Assembly (NCBI GenBank): GCA_018816865.1
Contig: JAHIUW010000025.1
Coordinates: 1 to 64,000, forward strand
DNA length: 64,000 nt
From: Pseudomonadota bacterium
GTDB taxonomy: Bacteria > Desulfobacterota > Desulfovibrionia > Desulfovibrionales > Desulfovibrionaceae
Direction of reading: 5' to 3'
The number at the start of each line of letters is the position of its first letter. Within the stretch, counting starts at the first letter, position 1. Below the pieces are notes generated by a model. The model was not told the origin of the DNA and made no database searches. It was given only the letters and a program-made list of their open reading frames with translations. Position numbers and translations under genes: made by a program. Below, piece by piece: positions 42,621 to 50,522 of the stretch.

Positions 42621-42950
42621 ATGGACGAACAGGAACAGGCTGGCCTGCGGGCCGAGATCGAGGAGCAGCATGAAACGGTCTATCGATTCTGCAAAATTTC
42701 AGGGCTCAACAAGTCCACGGTCTACATGGTCCTGTCCGGACGTTACCCGGGCGATATGGCCCGCCAGGCAGGGCGCATCAGGGCTGCCCTGGCCGGGGAT
42801 AGCCCCAGGGCCGAAAAGATCCGCACGGTCATCCAGCGGGAGGCCTGCGCCTTGTGTAAGAAGCGCCGGGCCTGCGATGGCTCACCCTGCGCCCGTATTT
42901 TCGATGCCCAGGCGCAGGCGGTGATGAAAACAATTTCTCAGATTGGATGA
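42621..42950 (+). CDS. HTH protein with cysteine cluster
   Basis: This 109 residue protein has an N-terminal HTH (YRFCKISGLNKSTVYMVLSG, then RYPGDMARQAGRIRAAL) that resembles the N-terminal domain of MuB. A C-terminal cluster CALCKKRRACDGSPC may bind metal. It starts at MDEQEQAGLRAE, 8 bases after the GemA stop. It could supply the HTH missing from the MuB-like ATPase; see findings. Confidence 0.68.
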   Translation: MDEQEQAGLRAEIEEQHETVYRFCKISGLNKSTVYMVLSGRYPGDMARQAGRIRAALAGDSPRAEKIRTVIQREACALCKKRRACDGSPCARIFDAQAQAVMKTISQIG

Positions 42951-42964
42951 AGAGGGAGGTTTGC

Positions 42965-43309
42965 ATGGCTGAGTTTACCGAGGTTCATATACTTCTCCTG
43001 TGCCCGCTGTGCAGGGGGGTCTTTACTGGAGAGGGTGTCTCCTTGTCAGATCCGTGCCCCAAGTGTGGGGCGACAGGTGCATGGTCAGCTTATCTACGAG
43101 CGGGTTGCATTATTGATGACAGGGAGAACTCGGAAGCCCTGAAATTCATTATTAACAACGTGGACCACAATATTGTCGCGGATGTGGCTGAATTGTTGGG
43201 TTTCAAAGGAGGTGGCTGTTGCAAGGTTCGTCACGACAACAGCAGGATCGAAGCCCTCCGGGAATACATTGAGGGTGAGGCACACAAAGACGAAGAGGAA
43301 ACGCTATGA
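42965..43309 (+). CDS. zinc-ribbon phage protein, unknown
   Basis: This 114 residue protein has a zinc ribbon (CPLCRGVFTGEG...CPKCGATGAW) and a helical C-terminus with CCKV. GAGGGAGG lies eight bases before the ATG of MAEFTEVHIL. It is AT-richer than most of the phage. No function known. Confidence 0.62.
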   Translation: MAEFTEVHILLLCPLCRGVFTGEGVSLSDPCPKCGATGAWSAYLRAGCIIDDRENSEALKFIINNVDHNIVADVAELLGFKGGGCCKVRHDNSRIEALREYIEGEAHKDEEETL

Positions 43310-43500
43310 GGAACTTTATCCTTGTCCCGCTTTGTACGGCTTCGATGCTCTTTCATTTTGTTTGCGCATTTGCAGTGCTTTTAGATTGTGGAATGAAGCC
43401 TTGGTGGGCTTGTGCTTCTGTTACCGTGACTTTCCTAATCCAGACAATCTCCCTCTTGGAATTCGGAGAAAACAACGGAGCAAAGCAAAGCAATGGCTGA
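43306..43500 (+). CDS. small membrane protein, two transmembrane segments
   Basis: This 64 residue protein has two hydrophobic segments (FILVPLCTASMLFHFVCAFA and WWACASVTVTFLIQTISLLE) and a short polar tail, a shape typical of small phage membrane proteins. It overlaps the upstream gene by four bases (ATGA). It may affect the host membrane; no family known. Confidence 0.58.
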   Translation: MRNFILVPLCTASMLFHFVCAFAVLLDCGMKPWWACASVTVTFLIQTISLLEFGENNGAKQSNG

Positions 43501-43927
43501 CCCACGCAAAGCAATGCAAACCATTATGCTCAAAAATGATGGCAGAACAGCTATAAAAATCGAGTTGTTTTGTGCGTCATCTTGGCCTGGTTCCTCTGGT
43601 GCGCGGCGTGGCCTGGTCCGCCTGCGCGTTGACAGGAGGTGGTTCCAGGCCGGGACGAAATACACGTTTTTCAATGCCGACGGGGTGGCCCTGCTCATGG
43701 GGGCGATCCTGGCGGGCAAGGGTCTTGAATTGGCGCAAGCGCCAGACCTGCCCCGTGGCAGCCGGGTGCGTGTGCCCAACGGCAACGCCGTGGCCGGGCA
43801 GCCGCTCTATGACAAGACCCGGACGGTCGCCGACCCGATAATGGGCATAGATGGCCGCTGGTATGTGCCGGTGACGTTGTTCGGCCAGGGTACGTTTCAT
43901 GTGCCCGTGGACGAGCTGGGAGAGTGA
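43493..43927 (+). CDS. phage protein of unknown function
   Basis: This 144 residue protein is basic and beta-rich, with segments RRGLVRLRVDRRWFQAGTKY and GRWYVPVTLFGQGTFHVP. No motif or family is recognised. It overlaps the previous gene by eight bases and ends one base before the next ATG. Confidence 0.6.
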   Translation: MADPRKAMQTIMLKNDGRTAIKIELFCASSWPGSSGARRGLVRLRVDRRWFQAGTKYTFFNADGVALLMGAILAGKGLELAQAPDLPRGSRVRVPNGNAVAGQPLYDKTRTVADPIMGIDGRWYVPVTLFGQGTFHVPVDELGE

Positions 43928-43928
43928 A

Positions 43929-44375
43929 ATGAGCAAGCAGATGGTGCGCGAGATACTGGCGATGCTGGACAGGGGGTTTTTGCCCTACGATGGCGAGGTG
44001 GAGGAATCCGTCTACGTGCGCTTGCGCTGCCCGTCACCGGCCCGCGCTGCCTGGTTCCAGCACGAGGGTAAGACATGGCTCTGCCTGGGCTGCAAGCGCC
44101 GTTGTGTGACGGCGGATTCAGCAGGGTTCCAGCTCCTGCTGGCCACCAGGTACCCTGTGCGCCTGGCGTTCGCTGATCTGCCCCTGGTCACCGCTGAGGA
44201 GTTGCTCCGCTGCAAGACGTTGCTGCGCCCTGACGAGGCCATGTTCTGCCTGGGCGGCATCAGCCGCCGCAAATTCGATTACATGGTGGACTCCGGCATC
44301 TTGGAGCGCCACCCGGCCCTGCCTGTGCGCGTGACGGCGGAAAGCGTCAAGATGGAGATGCGCAAGTCTGGCTGA
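43929..44375 (+). CDS. excisionase-like HTH protein, last early gene
   Basis: This 148 residue protein has a Cys cluster (CLGCKRRCVTADSAG) and a C-terminal section (LLRPDEAMFCLGGISRRKFD, then YMVDSGILERHPALPVRVTA) resembling the MerR/excisionase winged HTH. It is the last gene before the early terminator, the place where Mu has mor, so it is a candidate activator of late transcription, though it is not recognisably Mor. Confidence 0.62.
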   Translation: MSKQMVREILAMLDRGFLPYDGEVEESVYVRLRCPSPARAAWFQHEGKTWLCLGCKRRCVTADSAGFQLLLATRYPVRLAFADLPLVTAEELLRCKTLLRPDEAMFCLGGISRRKFDYMVDSGILERHPALPVRVTAESVKMEMRKSG

Positions 44376-44400
44376 CACGCTCATGCACCAGTCCTAAGTA

Positions 44401-44426
44401 GAGACCCCTCCGGGTCTCTTTTTTTT
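44401..44426 (+). terminator. strong terminator closing the early region
   Basis: GAGACCC, loop CTCC and GGGTCTC are followed by eight T. It lies 25 bases after the last early gene and separates early from late transcription. Confidence 0.93.
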
Positions 44427-44620
44427 GGTCCACCCTCCAAGTTGACGCAAATTAATGCAGAAACACGGCACAGACCTGCACAGATTCCCGCGCATTCTTT
44501 TTCTGTCTTGTATTCAGAAGGCTACACAGCATGCGGCCATCAGCCAATACCTGCACGCCATGGTCCACCCGGCGTTCTCCGCATGCAGCGCCGGGTGGGC
44601 CACCCCTTGGAGGGGAGACA
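44427..44620 (+). promoter_or_regulatory. late-region leader with hairpin (candidate late promoter)
   Basis: About 190 bases between the early terminator and the endolysin gene. A TTGACG at 44442-44447 has no good -10, as expected if a phage activator is needed. CCACCCGGCG (44565-44574) and CGCCGGGTGG (44589-44598) form a 10 bp hairpin in the mRNA leader, just before the endolysin ribosome site. No gene is seen. Confidence 0.45.
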
Positions 44621-45121
44621 GTGAAAGAACGCATCCAACTCAGTGAGAATTTCTTCCTGGACGAATTCACCATGTCGCAAACAGCGTCCCGGTTGGGCCA
44701 GGTGCTGGAGATCGAACCAGGGTCCGAGTTGCACCGGAACATCGAGCACCTGTGCGTGACCGTGCTCCAGCCGCTTCGTGGCGCTCTCAACCGCAGTGTG
44801 CATGTCACCAGCGGCTGGCGGCCCGAGTGGCTCAATCTGGCGCTGCATGGGTCCGACACCTCGGATCACATCCTGGCCCTAGCCGCTGACATCGTTGTGC
44901 CTGGGCTGCGGCCTCTGGCCGTGTGCGAAATCGCCCTCGAGCTGAATCTGCCGTTCAAGCAATTGATTCACGAATTTGAGGAGTGGACGCACCTGTCCGC
45001 TCCACCCATCGGCAAGCCCCCTATTCGGGAAGTTCTCACCGCCTACAAGCGGCGGGTCCATGGCCGGTTACGCACGGCCTACGCCCAGGGGCTGCACTCC
45101 ATCGAAACCCTGACTGCCTAA
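44621..45121 (+). CDS. phage endolysin, peptidase M15 (D-Ala-D-Ala carboxypeptidase) type
   Basis: This 166 residue protein matches the peptidase M15 fold: VTSGWRPEWLN, a zinc motif SDHILALAADIVVPG (His and Asp) and a later EEWTHLSAPP (His). These are the expected metal ligands of M15 peptidases, which cut cell-wall cross-bridges. The start is GTG behind GGAGGGG. It sits first in the late block next to holin-like genes, as lysis genes do in Mu. Confidence 0.82.
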   Translation: MKERIQLSENFFLDEFTMSQTASRLGQVLEIEPGSELHRNIEHLCVTVLQPLRGALNRSVHVTSGWRPEWLNLALHGSDTSDHILALAADIVVPGLRPLAVCEIALELNLPFKQLIHEFEEWTHLSAPPIGKPPIREVLTAYKRRVHGRLRTAYAQGLHSIETLTA

Positions 45122-45133
45122 AGGAGGCAACCC

Positions 45134-45970
45134 GTGGACACCAAGAACATTCTGCAATCCAAAACGATCCAGGGCGTCATTGTCATGCTGCTGGCCTCGG
45201 CGCTGCCGCTGCTGGGGTGGGACACCTCCGACGGAGACATCACCCAGATCGCCCAGGCGATTGGCGTGTTGGGCGGTGCCGTGCTGACCATCATCGGTCG
45301 CGTCAAGGCCAAAACCGACCTCACCATTCTGCCCAAGGCCAAGGCATCCGGCTTTGCCATCCAAAAAGTGGCTGGAGGCATGGCCCTTGCCGTGATGAGC
45401 ATCCTTATCATTGGAGTGCTGATCGCCTCACCCGGCTGCGCCTTGAAGGACAAAACAGCCATGGAAAAAGCCCGCATCACATCGGTCGCCAGTGGCGAGA
45501 CCTACTTGATTCTGCACAACCGTTATCAGGATCTGATGAAGACGTTGCCGTCTGGCCAGGCGGAGCAACTGCGCAAGGCAGCCCCATATCTGGACACCGC
45601 CAAGCGAGTCATCGTGGCCGCCCAAAGCTCCGAGATCGTGGCCGAGCTGGCCGCCAATCCCATGGATAATCTGAAGCAGCTGCAAACGGAACTGCATGGG
45701 TTGCTGGACGACATTGAGAAAGCCTGGCCCGGAACCCCTCCCGGCGAATTGAGTACCGCCCATACGGCGGTGGACATGTTGGCCATGGGGGCCGGGATGT
45801 TGCCTGGAGTCATTCAGACCGTGGGCCGGGTCTTCGGCCTGGACATCGACACTGAAGCCGAAGACCCGGCTGGGCAGTTGTCCGACGGGCTGATGGCCAG
45901 GGCCGATGGTGCGTACGCCGAGGCGCTGGGCCAGGTGGCCAGCGCCGCCATCACCAAGCAGGAGGAATAA
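45134..45970 (+). CDS. holin-like membrane protein fused to a lipoprotein-like domain
   Basis: This 278 residue protein has two hydrophobic segments in the first 65 residues (VIVMLLASALPLLGW and IGVLGGAVLTIIGRV), a third at about 82-104 ending in LIASPGCALKDK, and a long helical domain after. The SPGC sequence is lipobox-like. The first part resembles a phage holin and the rest an outer-membrane-spanin or envelope protein, so it may be a fused lysis protein. The start is GTG behind AGGAGG. Confidence 0.65.
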   Translation: MDTKNILQSKTIQGVIVMLLASALPLLGWDTSDGDITQIAQAIGVLGGAVLTIIGRVKAKTDLTILPKAKASGFAIQKVAGGMALAVMSILIIGVLIASPGCALKDKTAMEKARITSVASGETYLILHNRYQDLMKTLPSGQAEQLRKAAPYLDTAKRVIVAAQSSEIVAELAANPMDNLKQLQTELHGLLDDIEKAWPGTPPGELSTAHTAVDMLAMGAGMLPGVIQTVGRVFGLDIDTEAEDPAGQLSDGLMARADGAYAEALGQVASAAITKQEE

Positions 45971-45973
45971 GAC

Positions 45974-46159
45974 ATGGATCCGGTAACCATTCAATCCGTT
46001 GTGGCCATTGCCCAGGTCGCGCTGACTTTGGGCGCGGAGTTGACCGCTCAGCTCCAGAAGCTCTCCGACGAAGGTGTCGAGGTTCCTAAACTGGATGATC
46101 TGGTCGCCCTGCGCAACGAGCTGCGGGGCCTGCCTGATCTGGCATCCGGCAAGGAGTGA
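45974..46159 (+). CDS. small phage protein, unknown
   Basis: This 61 residue protein has one hydrophobic helix (VVAIAQVALTLGAELTA) and an acidic tail. It lies four bases after the preceding stop, in the lysis region. Function unknown. Confidence 0.58.
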   Translation: MDPVTIQSVVAIAQVALTLGAELTAQLQKLSDEGVEVPKLDDLVALRNELRGLPDLASGKE

Positions 46160-46163
46160 TCCT

Positions 46164-46625
46164 GTGGATGCAACAGTCCTAACGCAGGTGGTCACGGCTC
46201 TCACCGTCATCGCCCGGATCGTGGACAGCCTGGGCGTGGGCGGCGTGATCGCCCTCGCCCTGGCCGGGCCGGTGGTGGTGGTCCTGGCCGTGATGGTTCT
46301 CAGCTACCTGAACGGCGTCAAACTGGCCCGGATCATCGAAGCCTACCGCGCCGATGCTGACGCCCGATTTGAGGCCTATCGCAACGACTCAGAACGACGT
46401 TTCGACGCCTACCGGGAGCTGGCGGACAAGACACTGTCCCAGCACGGCGATGCTCTCTCCGAGACCAGGCTCTACTACTCCAACAACGTGGAGCTGGTGC
46501 GAGGGTTTGAGCGCATGTGCAAGGACTTTGCGGGAGTCATCAGCCTCAACTCGACCAACATGCAGAAGCTGGCGGATCGGATCGAAGCCATCCTGTCCTG
46601 CCTTAACAAGGGGGGATCAGCGTGA
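46164..46625 (+). CDS. membrane-anchored coiled-coil protein, lysis region
   Basis: This 153 residue protein has a transmembrane segment near residues 25-47 (VGGVIALALAGPVVVVLAVM) followed by a long coiled coil (ADADARFEAYRNDSERRFDA). The layout is that of an inner-membrane spanin (Rz-like) or holin. It starts at GTG, four bases after the previous stop. It overlaps the next gene by four bases. Confidence 0.65.
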   Translation: MDATVLTQVVTALTVIARIVDSLGVGGVIALALAGPVVVVLAVMVLSYLNGVKLARIIEAYRADADARFEAYRNDSERRFDAYRELADKTLSQHGDALSETRLYYSNNVELVRGFERMCKDFAGVISLNSTNMQKLADRIEAILSCLNKGGSA

Positions 46626-46864
46626 GCGAACGAGCAAAATTCCGAGGACGCCTGGCCGAAGCCGAAGACTTGGCCCACAAGCTGAGCCTCAAGGCCAATG
46701 GCCTGGTGATCGCCTTGCGGGACAATTTGGATCCGTTGACTGAGCTTGCCGACCTGCCTGTTGACATCATCGGCCAGCAGGCCCTGGAGCTGCACCAGGC
46801 CGTGATGGAACTGCGGGCCGAGCACGACAAGATCGACCGAATCACCAAGCTCCTGGAGGACTGA
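46622..46864 (+). CDS. small helical phage protein upstream of terminase
   Basis: This 80 residue protein is a single helical coil (LAEAEDLAHKLSLKANGLVI, then ELHQAVMELRAEHDKID). It starts at GTG overlapping the previous stop and ends one base before the small terminase. It sits at the place of Mu gp26. Function unknown. Confidence 0.62.
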   Translation: MSERAKFRGRLAEAEDLAHKLSLKANGLVIALRDNLDPLTELADLPVDIIGQQALELHQAVMELRAEHDKIDRITKLLED

Positions 46865-46865
46865 G

Positions 46866-47471
46866 GTGGGCCGTGAGCATGAGCCGGGGGTGGTTTGGCG
46901 TGCCCAGGAGCTGTACTGCGCTGACCGTTTGTCCATGGAGCGGGTGCGCGAGATCCTGGCCGCCGAGCTGACCGAGGATGTCCCGTCCATGAGCACTCTG
47001 TGGCGTTGGTCGGACAAGTACGGCTGGCCTGCCAAGCGGGATGCCATTGCTCAGGCGCTGGCGGACATCAAGGCCGACACCATCCTGGCCAGGTCGGTGA
47101 TGCTCAAGGAGTTGATCTCCTCCCGAGATGCACAGACGGGATTCGCCGTGGCCAGCCTGGAAGGCTTGGCCCTCAAGCAAGCCGAGGCAGCCCGTGCCGG
47201 GCAGATGATTCAGGCGCAGCTGGAGGCCCCGGCCAAACGCTTTGAGACCAAGGCCGAGGCCGCAGAAGTCCTCCAGCAGGCCGTGGAGCTCAGGCTGGCG
47301 ACCATGCTGGCGGACCCCTCCAAGGTCAACCTCAAGGCCGTCAAGGAGATCCAGGACGCCCTGGGCCTCATAGAGACCATGAAGCCCAAGGGACCCACCT
47401 CACAGACCGGTAAAGAAGGGCTTTCCGGGGACACTGTTCGCCAGATCAAGGAGTTTTTGGGGTACGCATGA
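46866..47471 (+). CDS. terminase small subunit-like protein (Mu gp27 position)
   Basis: This 201 residue protein has an N-terminal HTH (AQELYCADRLSMERVREILA, STLWRWSDKYGWPAKRD) and a helical C-terminal half, as terminase small subunits and DUF1804 proteins do. It recognises phage DNA for packaging. It starts at GTG and overlaps the large terminase by four bases. Confidence 0.75.
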   Translation: MGREHEPGVVWRAQELYCADRLSMERVREILAAELTEDVPSMSTLWRWSDKYGWPAKRDAIAQALADIKADTILARSVMLKELISSRDAQTGFAVASLEGLALKQAEAARAGQMIQAQLEAPAKRFETKAEAAEVLQQAVELRLATMLADPSKVNLKAVKEIQDALGLIETMKPKGPTSQTGKEGLSGDTVRQIKEFLGYA

Positions 47472-49003
47472 CCAATCCAGACGCTTTAGACGGCACTCGC
47501 CACTTCGACGGCCCGATTCTGCTGCCCTACCAGGCGGCATGGAATCAGGACCAAGCACCGTTGGCTGTGTGCGAGAAGGGTCGGCGCGTTGGTCTCTCCT
47601 GGGGGGAAGCTGCCGAGGACGCTCTGTTGGCCTCGACGTCAGCAACCGATGGCGGCATGGACGTTTGGTATCTCTCCTACAACAAGGAGATGACCGAAAC
47701 CTTCATTAAGGACGTGGCGTTCTGGGCCAAGATTTACAATCTGGCAGCCGGAGATATCGAAGAGGCTGAGGAAATCTTTCAGGACGGTGACGAGCGTAAA
47801 GCTATCACCGTATTCCGAGTGCGCTTCGCCTCGGGGCACAAGGTCACGGGGTTGGTCTCGCACCCCCGGGTTCTGCGCTCCAAACAAGGCAAGGTGGTCA
47901 TCGACGAGGCGGCCTTTGTGGACGACCTGGATGAGCTGCTCAAGGCCGCCCTGGCCATGCTGGTCTGGGGCGGATGTGTGCGCGTCATCTCCACCCACAA
48001 CGGCGAGGACAACCGCTTCAACGAGCTGATCAATGACATCCGGGCGGGCAAGCTCAAAGGAGCCGTGGTCCACCGCATCGAATTCAAGGAGGCTGTGCGC
48101 CAGGGCCTGTTCAAGCGGATCTGCGCCAAGAAGGGGGCCACCTGGACCCCAGAAGGCGAGGCCTCGTTCATTGAGGAGATCTATGAGCTGTATCGGGACA
48201 ACTCCGATGAGGAGCTGGACTGCGTTCCGAAAACCAACACTGGTGGCTGGCTGACAGGCGCACTCATTTCCTCCTGCATGAGCGCGGATATCCCTGTCCT
48301 GCGTTGGGTTCCCCCCGCCGAGGACTTTGTGGACTGGCCCGTGGAGGATGCCGAAAGCGAAGTGGCTGACTGGTGCGAAGAATACCTTCTGCCCCTCTTG
48401 GAGGCGCTTCCCGCGAAATCCCGGCACTACCTGGGTGAGGACTTCGGACGCAGTGGAGACCTCACGTGCCTGGTGCCGTTGACCGAGATGCCTTCCCTGG
48501 AGTTGGCAGCGCCGTTTGTGCTCGAGCTGCGCAATGCGCCGTACCGCACCCAGACCCAGATTATTCACTACATTCTGGACAAGCTGCCGCGCTTCAGCGG
48601 GGCGGCCTTCGATGCCCGGGGCAACGGCCAGGCCGTGGCCGAGGCCGCCCGCCAGCGATATGGCCCGGCACTGATCGCCGAGGTCATGCTCACGGATGGT
48701 TGGTACCGGGAGCACATGCCCAAAACCAAGACCCGATTTGAAGACCGCACGCTGCTCCTGCCCAAGGACACGCAGATCCGCGACGACCTCCGTGCGGTGA
48801 AAATGATCAACGGTGTGGCCAGGCTCCCCCAGCAAAAGACGAACGTCACGGGGGCCGCTCAGCGCCACGGTGATGCGGCCATCGCCATCGCCTTGGGCGT
48901 GTTTGCGGCAGAGACCATTGAAGCTGGGGAGTTCTCCGTGAAAAGCAGTGGTGCCAATGCCAGAACCTCACGCGCCATCCTGGAGGGCTACAATGAATTT
49001 TAA
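47468..49003 (+). CDS. terminase large subunit (Mu gp28-like)
   Basis: This 511 residue protein is the DNA-packaging motor: GRRVGLSWGEAAEDALLA (Walker A region, with SW in place of the usual GKS/T), VVIDEAAFVDD (Walker B), and a C-terminal nuclease with ADW...YLGEDFGRSGD and FDARGNGQA. The non-standard P-loop is common in Mu-type large terminases. It overlaps the portal gene by 11 bases. Confidence 0.92.
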   Translation: MTNPDALDGTRHFDGPILLPYQAAWNQDQAPLAVCEKGRRVGLSWGEAAEDALLASTSATDGGMDVWYLSYNKEMTETFIKDVAFWAKIYNLAAGDIEEAEEIFQDGDERKAITVFRVRFASGHKVTGLVSHPRVLRSKQGKVVIDEAAFVDDLDELLKAALAMLVWGGCVRVISTHNGEDNRFNELINDIRAGKLKGAVVHRIEFKEAVRQGLFKRICAKKGATWTPEGEASFIEEIYELYRDNSDEELDCVPKTNTGGWLTGALISSCMSADIPVLRWVPPAEDFVDWPVEDAESEVADWCEEYLLPLLEALPAKSRHYLGEDFGRSGDLTCLVPLTEMPSLELAAPFVLELRNAPYRTQTQIIHYILDKLPRFSGAAFDARGNGQAVAEAARQRYGPALIAEVMLTDGWYREHMPKTKTRFEDRTLLLPKDTQIRDDLRAVKMINGVARLPQQKTNVTGAAQRHGDAAIAIALGVFAAETIEAGEFSVKSSGANARTSRAILEGYNEF

Positions 49004-50522
49004 AGGAATGTGGGCGCGGTTGACGAATGGCACCTCTCAAGATTTCTCCGACCAGCCAGCCGGGCGTGAGATGCTCCTGGCCGAGGTGGCCACCCGCGAA
49101 ACCTCCGGTGATTCCTTTCTGACCGGTCTGGGGCTGCTGCCCGATCCGGATCCGGTACTGCGCAAGCGTGGTGATGATGCCACTGTGCTGCGGGATCTCT
49201 CTGCCGATGATGCGGTCTGCACTGCTATCCAGTCCCGCAAGATCAAGACCCTGAACAAGAGAAATTTTCGGTTCTCCCCCGGGGCGTTGGACGGCCAGGA
49301 ACCAAACGAGTCCGCTGTAGCCCTGTGCCGCGCTCTGGAAAAGGACCTGGAGCGCGTGGACCTGCTGGCACTGTTCTCCGAGATATTGGACGCCCCATAC
49401 TACGGCTACACCGTTATTGAGCTGCTCTGGCGGGCCAACGCTGGTGCCATGCGTCTGGCGGATATCGTGGCCAAGCCCCGGCACTGGTTTGGCTGGAATG
49501 ACCTGAATCAGTTTTGCTTCCTGGAGGCGGGCGTTAGCGAGAAGCCGGTTCCTCCTCACAAGTTTGTCGTGGCTAGGCATTTCCCTAGCTACGAGAACCC
49601 TTATGGCCTGCGTTTGCTCAGCCGCTGCCTTTGGCCCGTCGCGTTCAAATCCGGCGGTGTCCGATTCTGGATGATCTTTGCGGAACGCTTCGGGATCCCT
49701 TGGGTCATCGGGCATTACACCGGCGGTGACGAAACTAAGCGGCAGCAGATGCTCAGCCAGTTGTCGACCATGGTGCAGGACGCGGTGGCCGTCATCTCGG
49801 GTGGGGGCAATGTGGATATCCACGATGTCAGCGGCAAGGCCGGTGCGCTCCACCAGGACATGGTCAAGCATTGGGACAGCGCCGTCAGCCGCGTCATCAT
49901 GGGCCAGACGCTGACCAGTTCGGATGGCGGTGGTGCAGGCAGCTACGCCCTTGGGCAAACCCACTACGCCGTGCTCGAGGACTATGCCGAGTGTGACGAG
50001 ACGCTGCTGGCCACCGCCATGAACGACCTGGCCTGGAGCTATGGCCAGGTCAACGCGCCGGGAGAGCTGAGCCCCGTTTTTGAATTCATTCAGCCCGAGG
50101 ACCACATGTCGCGGGCGGAGCTGGACGGCAAGCTCAAGGAGTCCGGCGTCCGCTTCCGCAAAGCCCACTACACCCGAGCCTACGGCCTAGCTGAAGACGA
50201 ATTCGACGTCGAAGGGGATGACGCCGGACAGCCCGCCTTCAGCTCGGACTTTGCCGAGGCTGAGGATAACGCGCAGCGCATCCTGGACGACATGGTGACC
50301 AAAGCCCTGCCCAAGGCTGTGGGTATCTCCGAATCCATGGTCAACGAGATCCTGACCCTCGTGGACAAGGCCGAGAGCTATGAGGACCTGCAAATCCTGT
50401 TGGGAGAGGCCTTGAGCGGTTTGGCCAGTGACAAGGAGCTGGAGCAAGCGATGCAGGAGATCCTGATCGCTGCCGAGTTGTACGGGCGGTACAGCGTGGA
50501 GGGGGGCGGCGATGAATCCTGA
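48993..50522 (+). CDS. portal protein, DUF935 (Mu gp29-like)
   Basis: This 509 residue protein shows DUF935 features: LLPDPDPVLRKRGDDATVLR, ILDAPYYGYTVIELLW, KFVVARHFPSYENPYGLRLL and the HWDSAVSRVIMGQTLTS segment. It forms the dodecameric portal at the capsid vertex. It starts at MNFKGMWARL, overlapping the terminase end. Confidence 0.92.
   Translation: MNFKGMWARLTNGTSQDFSDQPAGREMLLAEVATRETSGDSFLTGLGLLPDPDPVLRKRGDDATVLRDLSADDAVCTAIQSRKIKTLNKRNFRFSPGALDGQEPNESAVALCRALEKDLERVDLLALFSEILDAPYYGYTVIELLWRANAGAMRLADIVAKPRHWFGWNDLNQFCFLEAGVSEKPVPPHKFVVARHFPSYENPYGLRLLSRCLWPVAFKSGGVRFWMIFAERFGIPWVIGHYTGGDETKRQQMLSQLSTMVQDAVAVISGGGNVDIHDVSGKAGALHQDMVKHWDSAVSRVIMGQTLTSSDGGGAGSYALGQTHYAVLEDYAECDETLLATAMNDLAWSYGQVNAPGELSPVFEFIQPEDHMSRAELDGKLKESGVRFRKAHYTRAYGLAEDEFDVEGDDAGQPAFSSDFAEAEDNAQRILDDMVTKALPKAVGISESMVNEILTLVDKAESYEDLQILLGEALSGLASDKELEQAMQEILIAAELYGRYSVEGGGDES

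Noticed and set aside
43929-44375. calling the last early gene mor
   Set aside because: Position fits Mu mor, but the sequence looks excisionase-like and the Mor pattern is not recognisable.
47639-50168. long minus-strand frames opposite terminase and portal genes
   Set aside because: Same reason: shadows of strongly supported sense genes.
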